A DNA stretch of 64,000 bases from Janthinobacterium agaricidamnosum (lineage in GTDB: Bacteria; Pseudomonadota; Gammaproteobacteria; Burkholderiales; Burkholderiaceae_D), in NCBI RefSeq assembly GCF_003667705.1, contig NZ_CP033019.1, positions 744,001 to 808,000 on the forward strand, in the 5' to 3' direction. A program made the position numbers and the translations under genes. Within the stretch, counting starts at the first letter, position 1. Every line of letters starts with the position of its first letter. The notes beneath the pieces are model-generated. The model was given only the letters and a program-made list of their open reading frames with translations. It was not told the origin of the DNA and ran no database searches. Of this stretch, positions 40,460-53,422 are shown piece by piece.

Positions 40460-42510
<2,051 letters not shown>

Positions 42511-42556
42511 TTTGAGTATCTTTATCATCTCCGCGACACATAGAAAAGAGGACTGA

Positions 42557-45415
42557 ATGGCGAGTAACAACGTAGCCCAATTTGCCACCGAACTGAAGAT
42601 GCCTGCAGATTTGCTGCTGACGCAGCTGCGTTCTGCCGGCGTCGAGAAAAGTTCGACGTCAGATCCATTGTCGAAAGATGATAAGGACAAGCTTTTGGAT
42701 CATCTGCGCCGCACACACGGCGCAGCGGCTGACACAGAAAAGAAAAAAATCACCGTGACCCGCAAGGAAACGACTGAGATCAAGCAAGCAGACGCCACCG
42801 GCAAATCGCGCACGATCCAGGTGGAAGTGCGCAAGAAACGCACTTTCGTCCAGCGTGACGAAGCTGCGCCGGTCGCGGCAGAACCGGTCGCGCCTGCCGC
42901 ACCGGTGATCGATCCCGCCGACGTGGCGCGCCGTGAAGAAGAAGCCCGTAAACAGGCTGAACTGATCGCCCGCCAGGAAGCCGATCTGCGCGAAAAGCAA
43001 GAACGTCTGGCCAAGCTCGACGCGGAAAAAGAAGCCCAGGCGAAAGCCACGCAACAGGCTGAATTGGCTGCGAAGAAAGAAGCGGAAGCGGAAGCGAAGA
43101 AAGCGGCCGCCAAGGCCGCCGCCGCGCCTGCCGCCAGCGCCGCTGCGCCTGTCGTTGACGATGCCGCCGCCGAAGCGAAAAAAGCCGCTGCCGCTGAAGA
43201 AGCGAAAAAGAAAGCCGCCGCCGCTGCTGTTGCTGCCAAGGAAGCCGCTGACAAAGCGGAAGCCACCGAGCGTGCACGCAAGGCCGTTGCCGACGAAGTT
43301 GCCCAGATCAAGGCCATGATGAACGCGCCACGCCGCGCCATCAAGGCACCGGAACCCGTACCGGTTCCCGTCAAGCCGAAGGCGCCGGAAGGCACGCTGC
43401 ACAAGCCTGCTGACAAGAAACCTGGCGACAAGCCGGGCGACAAGAAGCCTGCTGTCGCAGACAAGAAATCCATCAAGTCGGCCAATGTGTCGTCCACCTG
43501 GTCCGATGATGCGAAAAAACGCGGCACCACCGGTGGTCCCAAGCCACGCGGCAATAGCGGCCCAGGCGGCCGTGACAGCTGGCGCGGTGGCGCGAAGGGC
43601 CGTCGCCCGACGCACCATGACGACCGTGAATCGAACTTCCAGGCGCCTACGGAAGCCGTCGTCAAGGACGTGCACGTACCGGAAACGATCACCGTGGCCG
43701 AACTGGCGCACAAAATGTCCGTCAAGGCATCCGAAGTCATCAAGCATTTGATGAAATTGGGCCAGATGTGCACGATCAACCAGGTGCTGGATCAGGAAAC
43801 CGCCATGATTCTGGTGGAAGAAATGGGCCACAAGGCGTTCGCCGCCGAACTGGACGATCCGGAAGCGCTGCTGGCCGACGTGGGCGAACACGCGCACTTC
43901 GAAACCAAGCCACGCGCACCGGTGGTCACCGTCATGGGTCACGTCGACCACGGCAAGACCTCGCTGCTCGATTACATCCGTCGCGCCAAGGTGGCTTCCG
44001 GCGAAGCGGGCGGCATTACGCAGCATATCGGCGCTTACCACGTCGATACGCCACGCGGCATGATCACCTTCCTCGACACCCCGGGCCACGAAGCGTTTAC
44101 CGCCATGCGTGCCCGTGGCGCCAAGGCAACCGACATCGTGATTCTGGTGGTTGCCGCCGACGATGGCGTGATGCCGCAAACGAAAGAAGCGATTGCCCAT
44201 GCGAAAGCAGCCGGCGTACCGCTGGTGGTGGCGATCAACAAGGTCGACAAACCGGGCGGCAACGTGGACCGCGTGACGCAGGAACTGGTCGCCGAACAAG
44301 TCGTGCCGGAAGAATACGGTGGCGAATCGCCATTCGTGCCGGTATCGGCCAAAACGGGCCAGGGCATCGACGATCTGCTGGAACAAGTGCTGTTGCAAGC
44401 CGAAGTGCTGGAACTGACGGCACCGGTCGATGCGCCAGCGCGCGGCCTGGTAGTCGAGGCGCGTCTGGACAAGGGCCGTGGTCCTGTCGCGACGATCCTG
44501 GTGCAGTCCGGTACCCTGAAACGCGGCGACGTGATTCTGGCGGGCTCTTCGTATGGCCGTGTTCGCGCCATGCTGGACGAGAACGGCAAGTCGATCGCTG
44601 AAGCGGGTCCTTCGATTCCGGTCGAAATCCAGGGTCTGACGGAAGTGCCGGTTGCCGGTGAAGAAGTCGTCGTCATGGCTGACGAGCGCAAGGCGCGCGA
44701 AATCGGTCTGTTCCGTCAAGGTAAGTTCCGCGACGTGAAACTGGCGAAACAGCAAGCTGCGAAACTGGAAAACATGTTCGACCAGATGGCCGAAGGCGAA
44801 GTGAAAAACTTGCCGTTGATCATCAAAACCGACGTGCAAGGTTCGCAAGAAGCGCTGGTCGGTTCGCTGCAGAAACTGTCGACCTCCGAAGTGCGCGTAC
44901 AAGTGGTTCACGCGGCCGTCGGCGGCATCACGGAATCGGACGTCAACCTGGCAGTCGCCTCGAAAGCGGTCATCATCGGCTTTAACGCCCGTGCTGATGC
45001 CCAGGCACGCAAGCTGGCCGAGTCGAATGGCGTGGACATTCGCTACTACAACATCATTTACGATGCGATCGACGAGATCAAATCGGCGTTGTCGGGCATG
45101 TTGGCACCAGAGAAACGCGAAACCGTCATCGGCCAAGTCGAGATCCGCCAGGTTATCCTGGTCTCGAAGGTCGGCGCGATTGCCGGTTGCCTGGTCACCG
45201 ATGGCGTGGTCAAGCGTGCTTCTTCCGTCCGCCTGTTGCGCAACAACATCGTGGTGTGGAGCGGCGAGATCGACTCCCTGAAACGCTTCAAGGACGATGC
45301 GAAAGAAGTTCGCGCCGGTCTGGAGTGCGGCCTGTCGCTGAAGAACTACAACGACATTCAGGTTGGCGACACGCTGGAAGTATTCGAAGTCCAGGAAATC
45401 GCTCGTACCCTGTAA
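42557..45415 (+). CDS. infB: Translation initiation factor IF-2
   Basis: IF-2 is the GTPase that places initiator tRNA on the ribosome. The 952-residue protein starts with an IF2_N domain ([20 protein letters not shown]), followed by a long Ala/Lys/Glu-rich linker (about 110-300) and a second IF2_N domain near 375. The G domain has GHVDHGKT at 461-468, DTPGHE and NKVDKPG, and domains II-IV end at the C-terminus. AGAGGA precedes the ATG. It sits in the usual order between nusA and rbfA. Confidence 0.97.
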   Translation: MASNNVAQFATELKMPADLLLTQLRSAGVEKSSTSDPLSKDDKDKLLDHLRRTHGAAADTEKKKITVTRKETTEIKQADATGKSRTIQVEVRKKRTFVQRDEAAPVAAEPVAPAAPVIDPADVARREEEARKQAELIARQEADLREKQERLAKLDAEKEAQAKATQQAELAAKKEAEAEAKKAAAKAAAAPAASAAAPVVDDAAAEAKKAAAAEEAKKKAAAAAVAAKEAADKAEATERARKAVADEVAQIKAMMNAPRRAIKAPEPVPVPVKPKAPEGTLHKPADKKPGDKPGDKKPAVADKKSIKSANVSSTWSDDAKKRGTTGGPKPRGNSGPGGRDSWRGGAKGRRPTHHDDRESNFQAPTEAVVKDVHVPETITVAELAHKMSVKASEVIKHLMKLGQMCTINQVLDQETAMILVEEMGHKAFAAELDDPEALLADVGEHAHFETKPRAPVVTVMGHVDHGKTSLLDYIRRAKVASGEAGGITQHIGAYHVDTPRGMITFLDTPGHEAFTAMRARGAKATDIVILVVAADDGVMPQTKEAIAHAKAAGVPLVVAINKVDKPGGNVDRVTQELVAEQVVPEEYGGESPFVPVSAKTGQGIDDLLEQVLLQAEVLELTAPVDAPARGLVVEARLDKGRGPVATILVQSGTLKRGDVILAGSSYGRVRAMLDENGKSIAEAGPSIPVEIQGLTEVPVAGEEVVVMADERKAREIGLFRQGKFRDVKLAKQQAAKLENMFDQMAEGEVKNLPLIIKTDVQGSQEALVGSLQKLSTSEVRVQVVHAAVGGITESDVNLAVASKAVIIGFNARADAQARKLAESNGVDIRYYNIIYDAIDEIKSALSGMLAPEKRETVIGQVEIRQVILVSKVGAIAGCLVTDGVVKRASSVRLLRNNIVVWSGEIDSLKRFKDDAKEVRAGLECGLSLKNYNDIQVGDTLEVFEVQEIARTL

Positions 45416-45435
45416 TCGCAGCAGCAATGAAAACC

Positions 45436-45459
45436 GCGCGGACATACCGTTGTCCGCGC
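45436..45459 (+). other. Perfect hairpin between infB and rbfA
   Basis: GCGCGGACA-TACCGT-TGTCCGCGC is a 9-bp perfect inverted repeat in the short gap before rbfA. There is no T run, so it is more likely an RNA processing or stability element than a terminator. Confidence 0.5.
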
Positions 45460-45535
45460 AAACACGTGGGGCGCATTGGTCAACGGGCAACCGTTTGACC
45501 CATGCGCCCTGCGGCACTTAGGACAGCATAAAATC

Positions 45536-45952
45536 ATGGCTAAACATAGCAAAACCATGCCAGCGCGCGGCTTGCGCGTGGCCGACCAGATCCAGCGCGA
45601 TCTGGCTGAGATCGTCGCCTACGAATTGAAAGACCCGCGCGTGGGCACGATGATCACCATCACCGAAGTGCAGATCACGCCCGATTACGCGCACGCCAAG
45701 GTGTTTTTCACGATGTTGAAAGACAGCAAGGAAGCCATCAAGAACACCACCGAAGGCCTGATGGCCGCCTCGGGCTTCATCCGTGGCTTGCTGGGCAAGC
45801 GCCTGCACATCCACACCCTGCCGATGCTGCATTTCGTGCACGACAGCTCGACCTCGCGCGGCATGGAAATGTCGCTCCTGATCGACAAGGCCAATGCCAC
45901 GCGCGCGGCCGACGCCGAGCCGGATGTCAAACCAGAAGCGGACGAGCAATAA
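45536..45952 (+). CDS. rbfA: Ribosome-binding factor A
   Basis: RbfA is a KH-fold cold-shock factor that acts in late 30S maturation at the 5' end of 16S rRNA. The 138-residue protein has [32 protein letters not shown] and the central [12 protein letters not shown], with [18 protein letters not shown] near the end. ATG at 45536 is chosen with TAGGA upstream; the frame is open from 45476 but the extension is not family-like. truB starts two bases after its stop codon. Confidence 0.95.
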   Translation: MAKHSKTMPARGLRVADQIQRDLAEIVAYELKDPRVGTMITITEVQITPDYAHAKVFFTMLKDSKEAIKNTTEGLMAASGFIRGLLGKRLHIHTLPMLHFVHDSSTSRGMEMSLLIDKANATRAADAEPDVKPEADEQ

Positions 45953-45954
45953 CA

Positions 45955-46890
45955 GTGGCGGGTCCGAAGAAACCACCGGGCATCAAGCGGGTGCGCGACC
46001 TGGTCGACGGCGTCTTGTTGCTCGATAAGCCCGTGGGCTGGTCCAGCAACGACGCCCTGATCAAGGCCAAGCGCGTGCTGAACGCGAAAAAAGCCGGCCA
46101 TACGGGCACCCTGGATCCGTTCGCCACGGGCTTGCTGCCGCTGTGCTTTGGCGAGGCGACGAAGTTCTCGCAGGACTTGCTGGAAGCCGACAAGACCTAC
46201 GAAACCCTGGTGCACCTGGGGCAGACGACGGATACGGGCGACACGGAAGGCGCAGTGCTGGAAACGCGCGAGGTCAACGTCACGCAAGAGCAGATCGAAG
46301 CCGTGCTGGCGCGGTTCCGCGGGCCTATCCTGCAGACGCCGCCCATGTACTCGGCCTTGAAAAGGGACGGCAAGCCCCTATATGAGTATGCAAGGGCAGG
46401 CATCACCCTGGAGCGCGAAGCGCGCCCGGTGACCATCCACAAGCTCGAGTTCCTCGGCTATGAAGCCCCGTTCCTGAAATTGTCCGTGATGTGCAGCAAG
46501 GGCACGTATATCCGCGTGCTGGGCGAAGACATCGGCCATGCCTTGGGTTGCGGCGCTCATCTGAACGCCTTGCGCCGCACGCAGGTGGGCAACCTGACGC
46601 TCGACGGCGTCGTCACCTTGGATGAGCTGACGGCGCATGCCACGCCGCTGAGTCTGCTGGCGCCCGTCGATGCACTGTTGTCGAGTTTTCCCGCCGTCCA
46701 GCTGACGGAAGAATTGGCCAAGCGTTTCCTGCATGGCCAGCGCATCGCGCTGGGCAAGGAAGACGTCGCCGTGCCAGCCGAACCGGGCAGGGTGCGCGTG
46801 TATCACGACAGCAAGCTGTTGGGCACGGGCCAGTTACAGGAATACAGCATCCTGGCGCCCGAACGGCTCATTGCCACAGCACATCAATAA
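45955..46890 (+). CDS. truB: tRNA pseudouridine(55) synthase TruB
   Basis: TruB makes the universal pseudouridine 55 of the tRNA T-loop. The 311-residue protein begins with a GTG two bases after the rbfA stop. It carries the catalytic Asp54 in [13 protein letters not shown], the [11 protein letters not shown] motif, the [18 protein letters not shown] motif and a short PUA-like C-terminal region. It ends the rimP-nusA-infB-rbfA-truB unit. An inverted repeat of the GGGGTCAGACCC type follows within 10 bases and may act as the end of the transcript. Confidence 0.95.
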   Translation: MAGPKKPPGIKRVRDLVDGVLLLDKPVGWSSNDALIKAKRVLNAKKAGHTGTLDPFATGLLPLCFGEATKFSQDLLEADKTYETLVHLGQTTDTGDTEGAVLETREVNVTQEQIEAVLARFRGPILQTPPMYSALKRDGKPLYEYARAGITLEREARPVTIHKLEFLGYEAPFLKLSVMCSKGTYIRVLGEDIGHALGCGAHLNALRRTQVGNLTLDGVVTLDELTAHATPLSLLAPVDALLSSFPAVQLTEELAKRFLHGQRIALGKEDVAVPAEPGRVRVYHDSKLLGTGQLQEYSILAPERLIATAHQ

Positions 46891-46895
46891 AAGCT

Positions 46896-46958
46896 GGGGT
46901 CAGACCCCTCGACCGTTGGCGCAAGCCTCTGAGTTGGCGGGATTGAGGGTCTGACCCC
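46896..46958. repeat. Inverted repeat of the GGGGTCAGACCC family downstream of truB
   Basis: GGGGTCAGACCC starting at 46896 and GGGTCTGACCCC at 46947-46958 are exact reverse complements 39 bases apart. The same 12-base arms recur at 61695-61721. Interspersed elements with this core are common in genomes of this family (recollection, not checked). Confidence 0.7.
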
Positions 46959-47051
46959 GGCATGCACTCTTCAAACAGTGTCGCTTTTTTAAACAATCCG
47001 TCCCCGACTGCGGGAGCCGCCAGCATTTTTAGATAGCGTTGCAACGCAACA

Positions 47052-47060
47052 TGCTATACT
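47052..47060 (+). promoter_or_regulatory. Extended -10 promoter of typA
   Basis: TGC directly before TATACT makes an extended -10 element. There is no good -35 at standard spacing. The expected start is near 47067, giving a leader of about 77 bases. Confidence 0.5.
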
Positions 47061-47143
47061 ACGCGGTTCCGGAAATAGATTAGCATTCGGGTATCTCGTA
47101 CACCTTGTACGCACTCCGCAGTTTTTCAGTAACTACTACGACC

Positions 47144-48976
47144 ATGTCAAATACAAAACGCGCAATTCGTAATATCGCCATTATCGCCCACGTTGACCAC
47201 GGCAAAACCACGCTGGTGGATCAGCTGCTGCGCCAGTCCGGCACCTTCCGTGAAAACCAAGCGGTCGACACCCGAGTCATGGACTCGAACGACCTGGAAA
47301 AGGAGCGCGGCATTACGATTCTGTCGAAGAACTGCGCTGTTGAGTACGAAGGCACCCACATCAATATCGTCGACACCCCAGGCCACGCCGACTTCGGCGG
47401 CGAAGTGGAACGTGTTCTGTCGATGGTGGACTCGGTTCTGCTGCTGATCGATGCACAGGAAGGCCCGATGCCGCAAACCCGTTTCGTCACGCGCAAGGCG
47501 CTGGCACTGGGTCTGAAGCCTATCGTGATCGTCAACAAGATCGACCGTCCAGGCGCACGTCCTGACTGGGCCATCAACCAGACGTTCGAACTGTTCGACA
47601 AGCTGGGCGCAACCGACGAGCAACTGGATTTCCCTATCGTTTACGCTTCCGGCCTGAACGGCTATGCCGGCCTGACCGAAGACGTGCGCGGCGGCGACAT
47701 GAAGCCGATGTTCGACGCCATCCTGGAACACGTTCCAGTACGTGACGACAATCCGGAAGGCCCGCTGCAAATGCAGATCACCTCGCTGGACTACTCGTCG
47801 TACGTCGGCAAGATCGGCATTGGCCGCGTCAACCGCGGTACCGTGAAAGTTGGTCAAGACGTGCTGGTCATCAATGGCCCAGGCGCCACGCCAATCAAAG
47901 GCCGCATCAATCAGGTGCTGAACTTCAAGGGCCTGGAGCGCGTGCTGGTGGACGAAGCTGTTGCCGGCGACATTTGCCTGATCAACGGTATCGACGAAAT
48001 CGGCATCGGTTCGACCCTGTGCGCACTGGACACCCCGGAAGCGCTGCCGATGCTGACCGTCGACGAGCCGACCCTGACCATGAACTTCATGGTCAACAAC
48101 TCGCCACTGGCTGGCCGCGAAGGCAAGTTCGTGACCTCGCGCCAACTGCGTGACCGTCTGGAAAAAGAATTGAAAGCCAACGTTGCTCTGCGCGTAGCGC
48201 CGACCGACGACGACACGATCTTTGAAGTTTCGGGCCGCGGCGAGCTGCACCTGACGATTCTGATCGAAAACATGCGTCGCGAAGGCTTCGAGCTGGCCGT
48301 ATCGCGTCCACGCGTGGTGTTCAAGATGGTCGATGGCGTGCGCCACGAGCCCTTTGAAAACCTGTCGGTCGACGTGGAAGAAGCCAACCAGGGCGGCGTC
48401 ATGGAAGAACTGGGCCGTCGTCGCGGCGACCTGCAAAACATGGAATCGGATGGCAAGGGCCGCGTGCGTCTCGAGTACCTGATCCCTGCGCGTGGCCTGA
48501 TCGGCTTCCAGGGCGAATTCATGACCCTGACCCGCGGCACCGGCTTGATGAGCCACGTGTTCCACGAATACGCACCAGTCGACAACACCCGTGGCGAAAT
48601 GGCCGGCCGTCGTAACGGCGTGCTGATCTCGCAAGATGACGGCGCTGCCGTTGCCTACGCTATCTGGAAACTGCAAGACCGCGGCCGCATGTTCGTATCG
48701 CACAATGACCCGGTCTACGAAGGCATGGTCATCGGTATCCACTCGCGCGACAACGACCTGGTCGTCAACCCGATCAAGGGCAAGCAGCTGACCAACGTGC
48801 GTTCGTCGGGTACCGACGAAGCGGTGCGCCTGGTACCGCCAATTCAGATGTCGCTGGAATACGCAGTCGAATTCATCGAGGACGACGAACTGGTGGAAAT
48901 CACGCCGAAATCGATCCGTCTGCGCAAGCGCTTCCTGAAAGAGCACGAGCGTAAAAAAGCGTCGCGTGATGCGTAA
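47144..48976 (+). CDS. typA: Translational GTPase TypA/BipA
   Basis: The 610-residue ribosome-binding GTPase has G1 AHVDHGKT at 15-22, [26 protein letters not shown], and the BipA-specific C-terminal domain with [25 protein letters not shown] and [15 protein letters not shown]. TypA supports 50S assembly and growth under cold and stress. The ATG at 47144 gives the standard [17 protein letters not shown] start; an upstream in-frame ATG at 47105 is not family-like. No clear Shine-Dalgarno precedes it. It is monocistronic or followed by dusA after hairpins. Confidence 0.97.
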   Translation: MSNTKRAIRNIAIIAHVDHGKTTLVDQLLRQSGTFRENQAVDTRVMDSNDLEKERGITILSKNCAVEYEGTHINIVDTPGHADFGGEVERVLSMVDSVLLLIDAQEGPMPQTRFVTRKALALGLKPIVIVNKIDRPGARPDWAINQTFELFDKLGATDEQLDFPIVYASGLNGYAGLTEDVRGGDMKPMFDAILEHVPVRDDNPEGPLQMQITSLDYSSYVGKIGIGRVNRGTVKVGQDVLVINGPGATPIKGRINQVLNFKGLERVLVDEAVAGDICLINGIDEIGIGSTLCALDTPEALPMLTVDEPTLTMNFMVNNSPLAGREGKFVTSRQLRDRLEKELKANVALRVAPTDDDTIFEVSGRGELHLTILIENMRREGFELAVSRPRVVFKMVDGVRHEPFENLSVDVEEANQGGVMEELGRRRGDLQNMESDGKGRVRLEYLIPARGLIGFQGEFMTLTRGTGLMSHVFHEYAPVDNTRGEMAGRRNGVLISQDDGAAVAYAIWKLQDRGRMFVSHNDPVYEGMVIGIHSRDNDLVVNPIKGKQLTNVRSSGTDEAVRLVPPIQMSLEYAVEFIEDDELVEITPKSIRLRKRFLKEHERKKASRDA

Positions 48977-48984
48977 TCTGTTGT

Positions 48985-49065
48985 AGAGCATGGCCTGCGG
49001 GCCATGCCGCTTCCGGCCCGCTGCGCCGCGTCACCGTCATTGGTGAGGCGCGCAGCGGGTTTGTC
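48985..49065 (+). terminator. Two hairpins between typA and dusA
   Basis: GCATGGCC-TGCG-GGCCATGC (about 48987-49007) is followed by CCCGCTGCGC ... GCGCAGCGGG with TTT after it (about 49017-49061). Together they probably end the typA transcript. Confidence 0.55.
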
Positions 49066-49095
49066 ATTTGCAGCTCCTGTTTTTTTGTAGACACC

Positions 49096-50091
49096 ATGAC
49101 TTCCTCTTCTTTGCCCTCCCGCCGCCTGTCCGTTGCCCCGATGATGGACTGGACCGACCGCCATTGCCGCAAGTTCCACCGCGAAATCACGCGTCACACC
49201 TGGCTCTACACCGAGATGGTGACGACGGGCGCGCTCGTGTACGGCGACGTGGAGCGCCACCTGCGCTTCAACGAGGAAGAGCATCCGGTGGCGCTGCAGC
49301 TGGGCGGCAGCGATCCGACAGACCTGGCCACCAGCGCCAGGCTGGGCCAGCAGTGGGGCTATGACGAGGTCAACCTCAATTGCGGCTGCCCGTCCGAGCG
49401 CGTGCAGAAAGGGGCGTTTGGCGCCTGCCTGATGGCCGAGCCGCAACTGGTGGCCGACTGCGTGAAAGCCATGCGCGACGTGGTCGACATCGACGTCACG
49501 GTCAAGCACCGCATCGGCATCGACGACAGCGAATCGTACGACTTCGTGCGCGACTTCGTCGGTACCGTGGCCGATGCCGGCTGCAAGACGTTTATTGTGC
49601 ATGCGCGCAATGCCATCCTGAAAGGCCTGAGCCCGAAGGAAAACCGCGAAGTGCCGCCCCTGAAATACGATTACGCCTACCGCCTGAAGCGCGATTTTCC
49701 CCAGTTCGAGTTCATCATCAACGGCGGCATCAAGACCCTGGACGAGATCGACCTGCATTTGCAGCACCTCGATGGCGTGATGCTGGGCCGCGAGGCGTAT
49801 CACAACCCGTACGTGATGGCGCAGTTCGACCAGCGCTACTACGGCGACGAGACGCCCGTGAAAACGCGCGAGCAGGTACTCGAGGCGATGATTCCGTACA
49901 TTAGCGCGCAGCTGGAAAAAGAAGCGGGGCGCTTGAAACTGAACAGCGTCACGCGCCACATGCTGGGCCTGATGCAAAATCTGCCCGGCGCGCGCGGCTT
50001 CCGCCAGACCCTGTCGGACTCGAAGAAGCTGGCCTCGGGCGACCCCCGTTTGCTGCTGGAAGCGGCGGCGCGTTTGTCGCTGCCTGCCTGA
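49096..50091 (+). CDS. dusA: tRNA-dihydrouridine(20/20a) synthase DusA
   Basis: The 331-residue flavoenzyme reduces uridine 20/20a in the tRNA D-loop. It has the FMN barrel start SVAPMMDWTDRHCRKFHRE, the DusA-type NLNCGCPSERVQKGAFGACLM with catalytic Cys98, KHRIGID, HARNAILKGLSPKENR and the GGIKTLDEIDLHL phosphate-binding region. The DusA branch is indicated by the NCGCPSERVQ and RKFHREIT signatures. No clear Shine-Dalgarno was seen. Its stop overlaps the start of the next gene (TGATG). Confidence 0.95.
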   Translation: MTSSSLPSRRLSVAPMMDWTDRHCRKFHREITRHTWLYTEMVTTGALVYGDVERHLRFNEEEHPVALQLGGSDPTDLATSARLGQQWGYDEVNLNCGCPSERVQKGAFGACLMAEPQLVADCVKAMRDVVDIDVTVKHRIGIDDSESYDFVRDFVGTVADAGCKTFIVHARNAILKGLSPKENREVPPLKYDYAYRLKRDFPQFEFIINGGIKTLDEIDLHLQHLDGVMLGREAYHNPYVMAQFDQRYYGDETPVKTREQVLEAMIPYISAQLEKEAGRLKLNSVTRHMLGLMQNLPGARGFRQTLSDSKKLASGDPRLLLEAAARLSLPA

Positions 50092-50555
50092 TGAGCGGCG
50101 ACTGCCACAGCCTTGCGCGCGTGATCGAGGGCTACTTGCTGGCCGTCGGCGCCCTGAAGGATGACGGCAGCTTGTTTCTTTGCGAGTATCTGGGACCCGT
50201 CGCGCCGCAGGCATCGCTCGATGCCTTGTGCCGCGCGCTGCGGATTGCGCCGGCGGGCTTGTCCTTGCAGCCGCTCGAGAGCGTAGTGTGCAGCGGCATC
50301 GCCTGCACGCCGCGCCAGTGGTTGCTGGAGCGTATTCGTCCCATGAGCGAGGCGGACCGCCAGCCGCTCGATGCGCGTTTATATGACGGTTTCGAGCGAG
50401 AACTGGCCGAACTGCTGCGCGGCGAGCCGCGCTGGTATCAATTGGTATCATCTGGCCAGATCAGCCTGACCGGGCAATTGGGCGCCATCTGGAGCGTCTT
50501 TGTCTTTGGCACAGAGTGCCACGCCTATGTGATGCATTGCAGCTGGGACAGCTGA
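50091..50555 (+). CDS. Uncharacterised protein coupled to dusA
   Basis: A 154-residue frame starts inside the dusA stop codon (TGATG), which implies translational coupling. The protein is soluble, without signal peptide or membrane segment. It has five cysteines, of which CHS near residue 5, VCSGIAC near 66-71 and ECHAY near 142 are notable. I do not recognise a family. The codon use matches the neighbours, so it is probably a real gene. Its link to tRNA modification is only positional. Confidence 0.65.
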   Translation: MSGDCHSLARVIEGYLLAVGALKDDGSLFLCEYLGPVAPQASLDALCRALRIAPAGLSLQPLESVVCSGIACTPRQWLLERIRPMSEADRQPLDARLYDGFERELAELLRGEPRWYQLVSSGQISLTGQLGAIWSVFVFGTECHAYVMHCSWDS

Positions 50556-51076
50556 GCCAACTTGTCTATACCGCTGCTTCTGCGCAGTGGTATTGTCCGT
50601 ACTCCCCCTTCCTCTGAGCACCTCTTCCAAAACGATGCAATATGGCTACGCCATGTGTTGTAAATGCGCCGTTTCGGCGCACGCCCGCACTGCCATGGGG
50701 CATTTCTAAGAGGCAAGAATCGGCGTTGTTGCCATTTCCCCGAAGAAAGTTAATCTGCCATTTATTCAGGTACTTATTGCTTGCTTTGAGGCAAAATTTA
50801 CACCTATAATTGATTATAGACAAATATTTCTCATATGAATGTTTGATGTTGATCTCATATCATCAGTGTCAAAAATTCAGCGTGTGGAGCAAGTTTGCAT
50901 TCGCAGTCACTGGCTGTTTCAGGGCTGGCGAAGGACCAGGAAGTACCCCAGGCTGCGTGCAGCCGGATACCGCCAGCATACCAATGGGTAAGGGCGGATA
51001 CCGGTGTACCGCAGCCTTCGTCTTGTCGTGCCGGGCAAAAAATCCTTATCAATAGTTTCATTTACGAAGAGCCGAA
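50556..51076. other. Long AT-rich upstream region of the chemoreceptor gene
   Basis: This 521-base gap contains a promoter-like pair, TTGCTT at 50781-50786 and TATAAT at 50805-50810 with an 18-base spacer. A leader of roughly 260 bases would follow. The stretch 50630-50880 is much lower in GC than its surroundings. Frames within it are not convincing. Confidence 0.5.
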
Positions 51077-52846
51077 ATGAATTTAGCAAAAATGAAGGTT
51101 GGTACCCGCCTGGGCCTGGGTTTCGCCCTGGTACTGGTTCTGCTGGTGGCCGTGACCGTCCTCGGCATCGCGCGCATGGCGCAAATCCAGGAACGTCTCG
51201 ATCACGTGATCAATGTCAACAATGTCGTCACCCGCCTGGTGATCGATATGCGTGGCAACGTCAGCGACCGCATCACCTCGCTGCGCATCCTCACCCTGAT
51301 GACTGACGCGAGCGATATGGAGCCGGAAATGGCGCGTATCAAGACGCAGACGAGCACCTATCAGGAAACGCAGAAGAAGCTCGAAGAGAAATTCGCCGTC
51401 GAGTCGACTGCCGAAGAAAAGACCCTGCTCGCTTCGATCAAGGAATACGAAGCGGCCGCCATGCCGGCCATCGCCAAGGCATCCGCACTGTGGATGGCCA
51501 ACGATGCGGAAGGCGCCACGCGCGTGATGATCAAGGAAATCCGCCCGGTGCAGAAAAAATGGATGGAAGCGCTGGAGCAGCTGGCCACCCTGGAAGACAA
51601 GCTCAATGAACAGATGCAGTCGGATGCCCGCAAGGCTTTCGACAGCGCGCGCCTGTTCATGATCATCCTCGGCGTACTGGCCGTGGCGATGGGCGTGGCG
51701 GCGGCACTGGTGATTACCCGCGGCCTGCTGAAACAGCTGGGCGGCGAGCCTGACTACACGGCATCGATCGCCGGCAGCATTGCCAATGGCGACCTGTCGA
51801 TCGGCATCCACACCCAGCCATCGGACAATTCCAGCCTGCTGGCGGAAATGAAGGAAATGCGCAACAGCCTGGTGGGCATCGTCGGCCAGGTGCGCGTCGG
51901 CACGGAAACCATCGGCACAGCCTCGCGCGAGATCGCCGACGGCAATATCGACCTGTCGTCGCGCACGGAAATGCAGGCCAGCGCGCTGGAAAAAACGGCG
52001 TCCGCGATGGAAGAGCTGACCTCGACCGTGAAACAGAATGCGGACAATGCACGGGAAGCGAACAAGCTGGCCGCGACCGCGTCGGACGTGGCCCTGAAGG
52101 GCGGCTCCGTCGTGTCGCAAGTGGTTGACACCATGAGCTCGATCAACGAGTCGGCGAAGAAGATCGTCGACATCATCGGCGTGATCGACGGCATCGCCTT
52201 CCAGACGAATATTCTGGCGCTGAACGCGGCCGTGGAAGCGGCGCGTGCCGGCGAGCAAGGCCGCGGCTTTGCCGTGGTGGCGTCCGAAGTGCGCAACCTG
52301 GCCCAGCGCTCCGCTGGCGCCGCGAAGGAAATCAAGATCCTCATCGACGATTCGGCCGAGAAGACGGAACGCGGTACGCGTCTGGTCGGCCAGGCTGGTG
52401 TGACGATGGGCGAAGTGGTCGACAGCGTGCGCCGCGTGACGGACATCATGAGCGAGATCGCCAGTGCCAGCCAGGAACAAAGCGCCGGCATCGAACAGGT
52501 CAACCTGTCGATCATCGAGATGGACGGCATGACGCAGCAAAATGCCGCCCTGGTGGAACAGGCAGCCGCCGCGGCGCAAAGCCTGCAGGACCAGGCGGCC
52601 GAACTGGCGCACGTGGTCAGCATCTTCAAGCTGGTCGAAGGCGAAGAGAAACCGGCAGCGGCGTCTGTGCCGGCGCCGGCACCCGTGGCTGCCGCACCAG
52701 CGGCCGTGCGCAAGCCGGCGCCCGCATTGCGTCCGGTGAAATCGCTGACCCGCAAGACCGAAGCGGCCGCTCCCGTGGTTGCCGCGGCGCCACGCAAGGC
52801 GGCAGGGGCCGGCAGCACCAGCAATGACGAGTGGGAAGAGTTTTAA
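51077..52846 (+). CDS. Methyl-accepting chemotaxis protein with CheR-binding tail
   Basis: The 589-residue receptor has TM1 (about 11-33), a helical periplasmic sensor of the four-helix-bundle type (34-189), TM2 (about 190-215), a HAMP domain and a methyl-accepting coiled coil. The signalling hairpin is [48 protein letters not shown]. The Ala/Pro-rich linker ends in the pentapeptide EWEEF, which resembles the NWETF tether of Tar/Tsr that binds CheR and CheB. It probably drives flagellar chemotaxis. The ligand is unknown. A weak GAAGAG ribosome site precedes the ATG. Confidence 0.95.
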   Translation: MNLAKMKVGTRLGLGFALVLVLLVAVTVLGIARMAQIQERLDHVINVNNVVTRLVIDMRGNVSDRITSLRILTLMTDASDMEPEMARIKTQTSTYQETQKKLEEKFAVESTAEEKTLLASIKEYEAAAMPAIAKASALWMANDAEGATRVMIKEIRPVQKKWMEALEQLATLEDKLNEQMQSDARKAFDSARLFMIILGVLAVAMGVAAALVITRGLLKQLGGEPDYTASIAGSIANGDLSIGIHTQPSDNSSLLAEMKEMRNSLVGIVGQVRVGTETIGTASREIADGNIDLSSRTEMQASALEKTASAMEELTSTVKQNADNAREANKLAATASDVALKGGSVVSQVVDTMSSINESAKKIVDIIGVIDGIAFQTNILALNAAVEAARAGEQGRGFAVVASEVRNLAQRSAGAAKEIKILIDDSAEKTERGTRLVGQAGVTMGEVVDSVRRVTDIMSEIASASQEQSAGIEQVNLSIIEMDGMTQQNAALVEQAAAAAQSLQDQAAELAHVVSIFKLVEGEEKPAAASVPAPAPVAAAPAAVRKPAPALRPVKSLTRKTEAAAPVVAAAPRKAAGAGSTSNDEWEEF

Positions 52847-52906
52847 GCGCGGTCAACAGCGCACAGGAAGTTGTAATTACCGTATCTGATAATCATGGGG
52901 AAGCAC

Positions 52907-53254
52907 ATGTTTGAGAATAAGCGTTTGATGAGTGTTGCAGCAGCCTTGCTGGTGTCCGTTTCTTCCGCAGCCTTCGCTGCCGAGGTGCCCGCGTCGTTCG
53001 ATGCCAAGAACTGCAAGGCCGACTATCCGAAAGCCTCGTTGATGAACGAAGAGCAGGGCACCGTGTCGATGTCCTTCCTGGTCAATGCCGATGGCAGCGT
53101 TGCTGATTCGAAAGTCGAGAAGAGCAGCGGCTTCAAGAACCTGGACAAGGCCGCCATCAAGGCCCTGTCCGCATGCAAGTTCAAGCCGGGCACCAAGGAT
53201 GGTTCCCCTGCGCAAACCTGGACCAAGGTCGACTACGCCTGGAAGCTGGACTGA
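52907..53254 (+). CDS. Periplasmic TonB C-terminal-domain protein without membrane anchor
   Basis: The 115-residue protein has a cleavable signal peptide (ending SAAFA-AEVP) and a single TonB_C-like domain with GTVSMSFLVNADGSVADSKVEKSSGFKNLDKAAIKAL and KFKPG. Unlike true TonB it has no N-terminal anchor or Pro-rich spacer, so it is probably soluble in the periplasm. One cysteine pair (NCKADYP and SACKF) may form a disulfide. ATG at 52907 is preferred with GGGGA 5 bases upstream; ATG at 52895 overlaps that site. Such small TonB-C proteins are common in this family and of unknown role. Confidence 0.8.
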   Translation: MFENKRLMSVAAALLVSVSSAAFAAEVPASFDAKNCKADYPKASLMNEEQGTVSMSFLVNADGSVADSKVEKSSGFKNLDKAAIKALSACKFKPGTKDGSPAQTWTKVDYAWKLD

Positions 53255-53300
53255 TCCAGGCACTGCCGGGAGCGCGTCTCCCGGCATGACCGTATCCGCT

Positions 53301-53334
53301 ACGGGCGGCGCCTGCGAGGGTGCCGCCCGTATTG
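53301..53334 (+). terminator. Probable terminator after the TonB-C protein gene
   Basis: ACGGGCGGC (53301-53309) pairs perfectly with GCCGCCCGT (53322-53330), followed by ATTGTTAT. A second hairpin, TGCCGGGAG/CTCCCGGCA, lies just upstream at about 53262-53286. Confidence 0.6.
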
Positions 53335-53422
53335 TTATGTGCGGCAGCCAACGGCGCTGCCGCTGCGGATTCTGTTACCCTCGAAACATACCTTCGGGAT
53401 ATCCCACCACAAGAGGCCTACC

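Noticed and set aside
42659..45517. 952-residue minus-strand frame opposite infB
   Set aside because: Mirror frame of infB with improbable composition and no motif.
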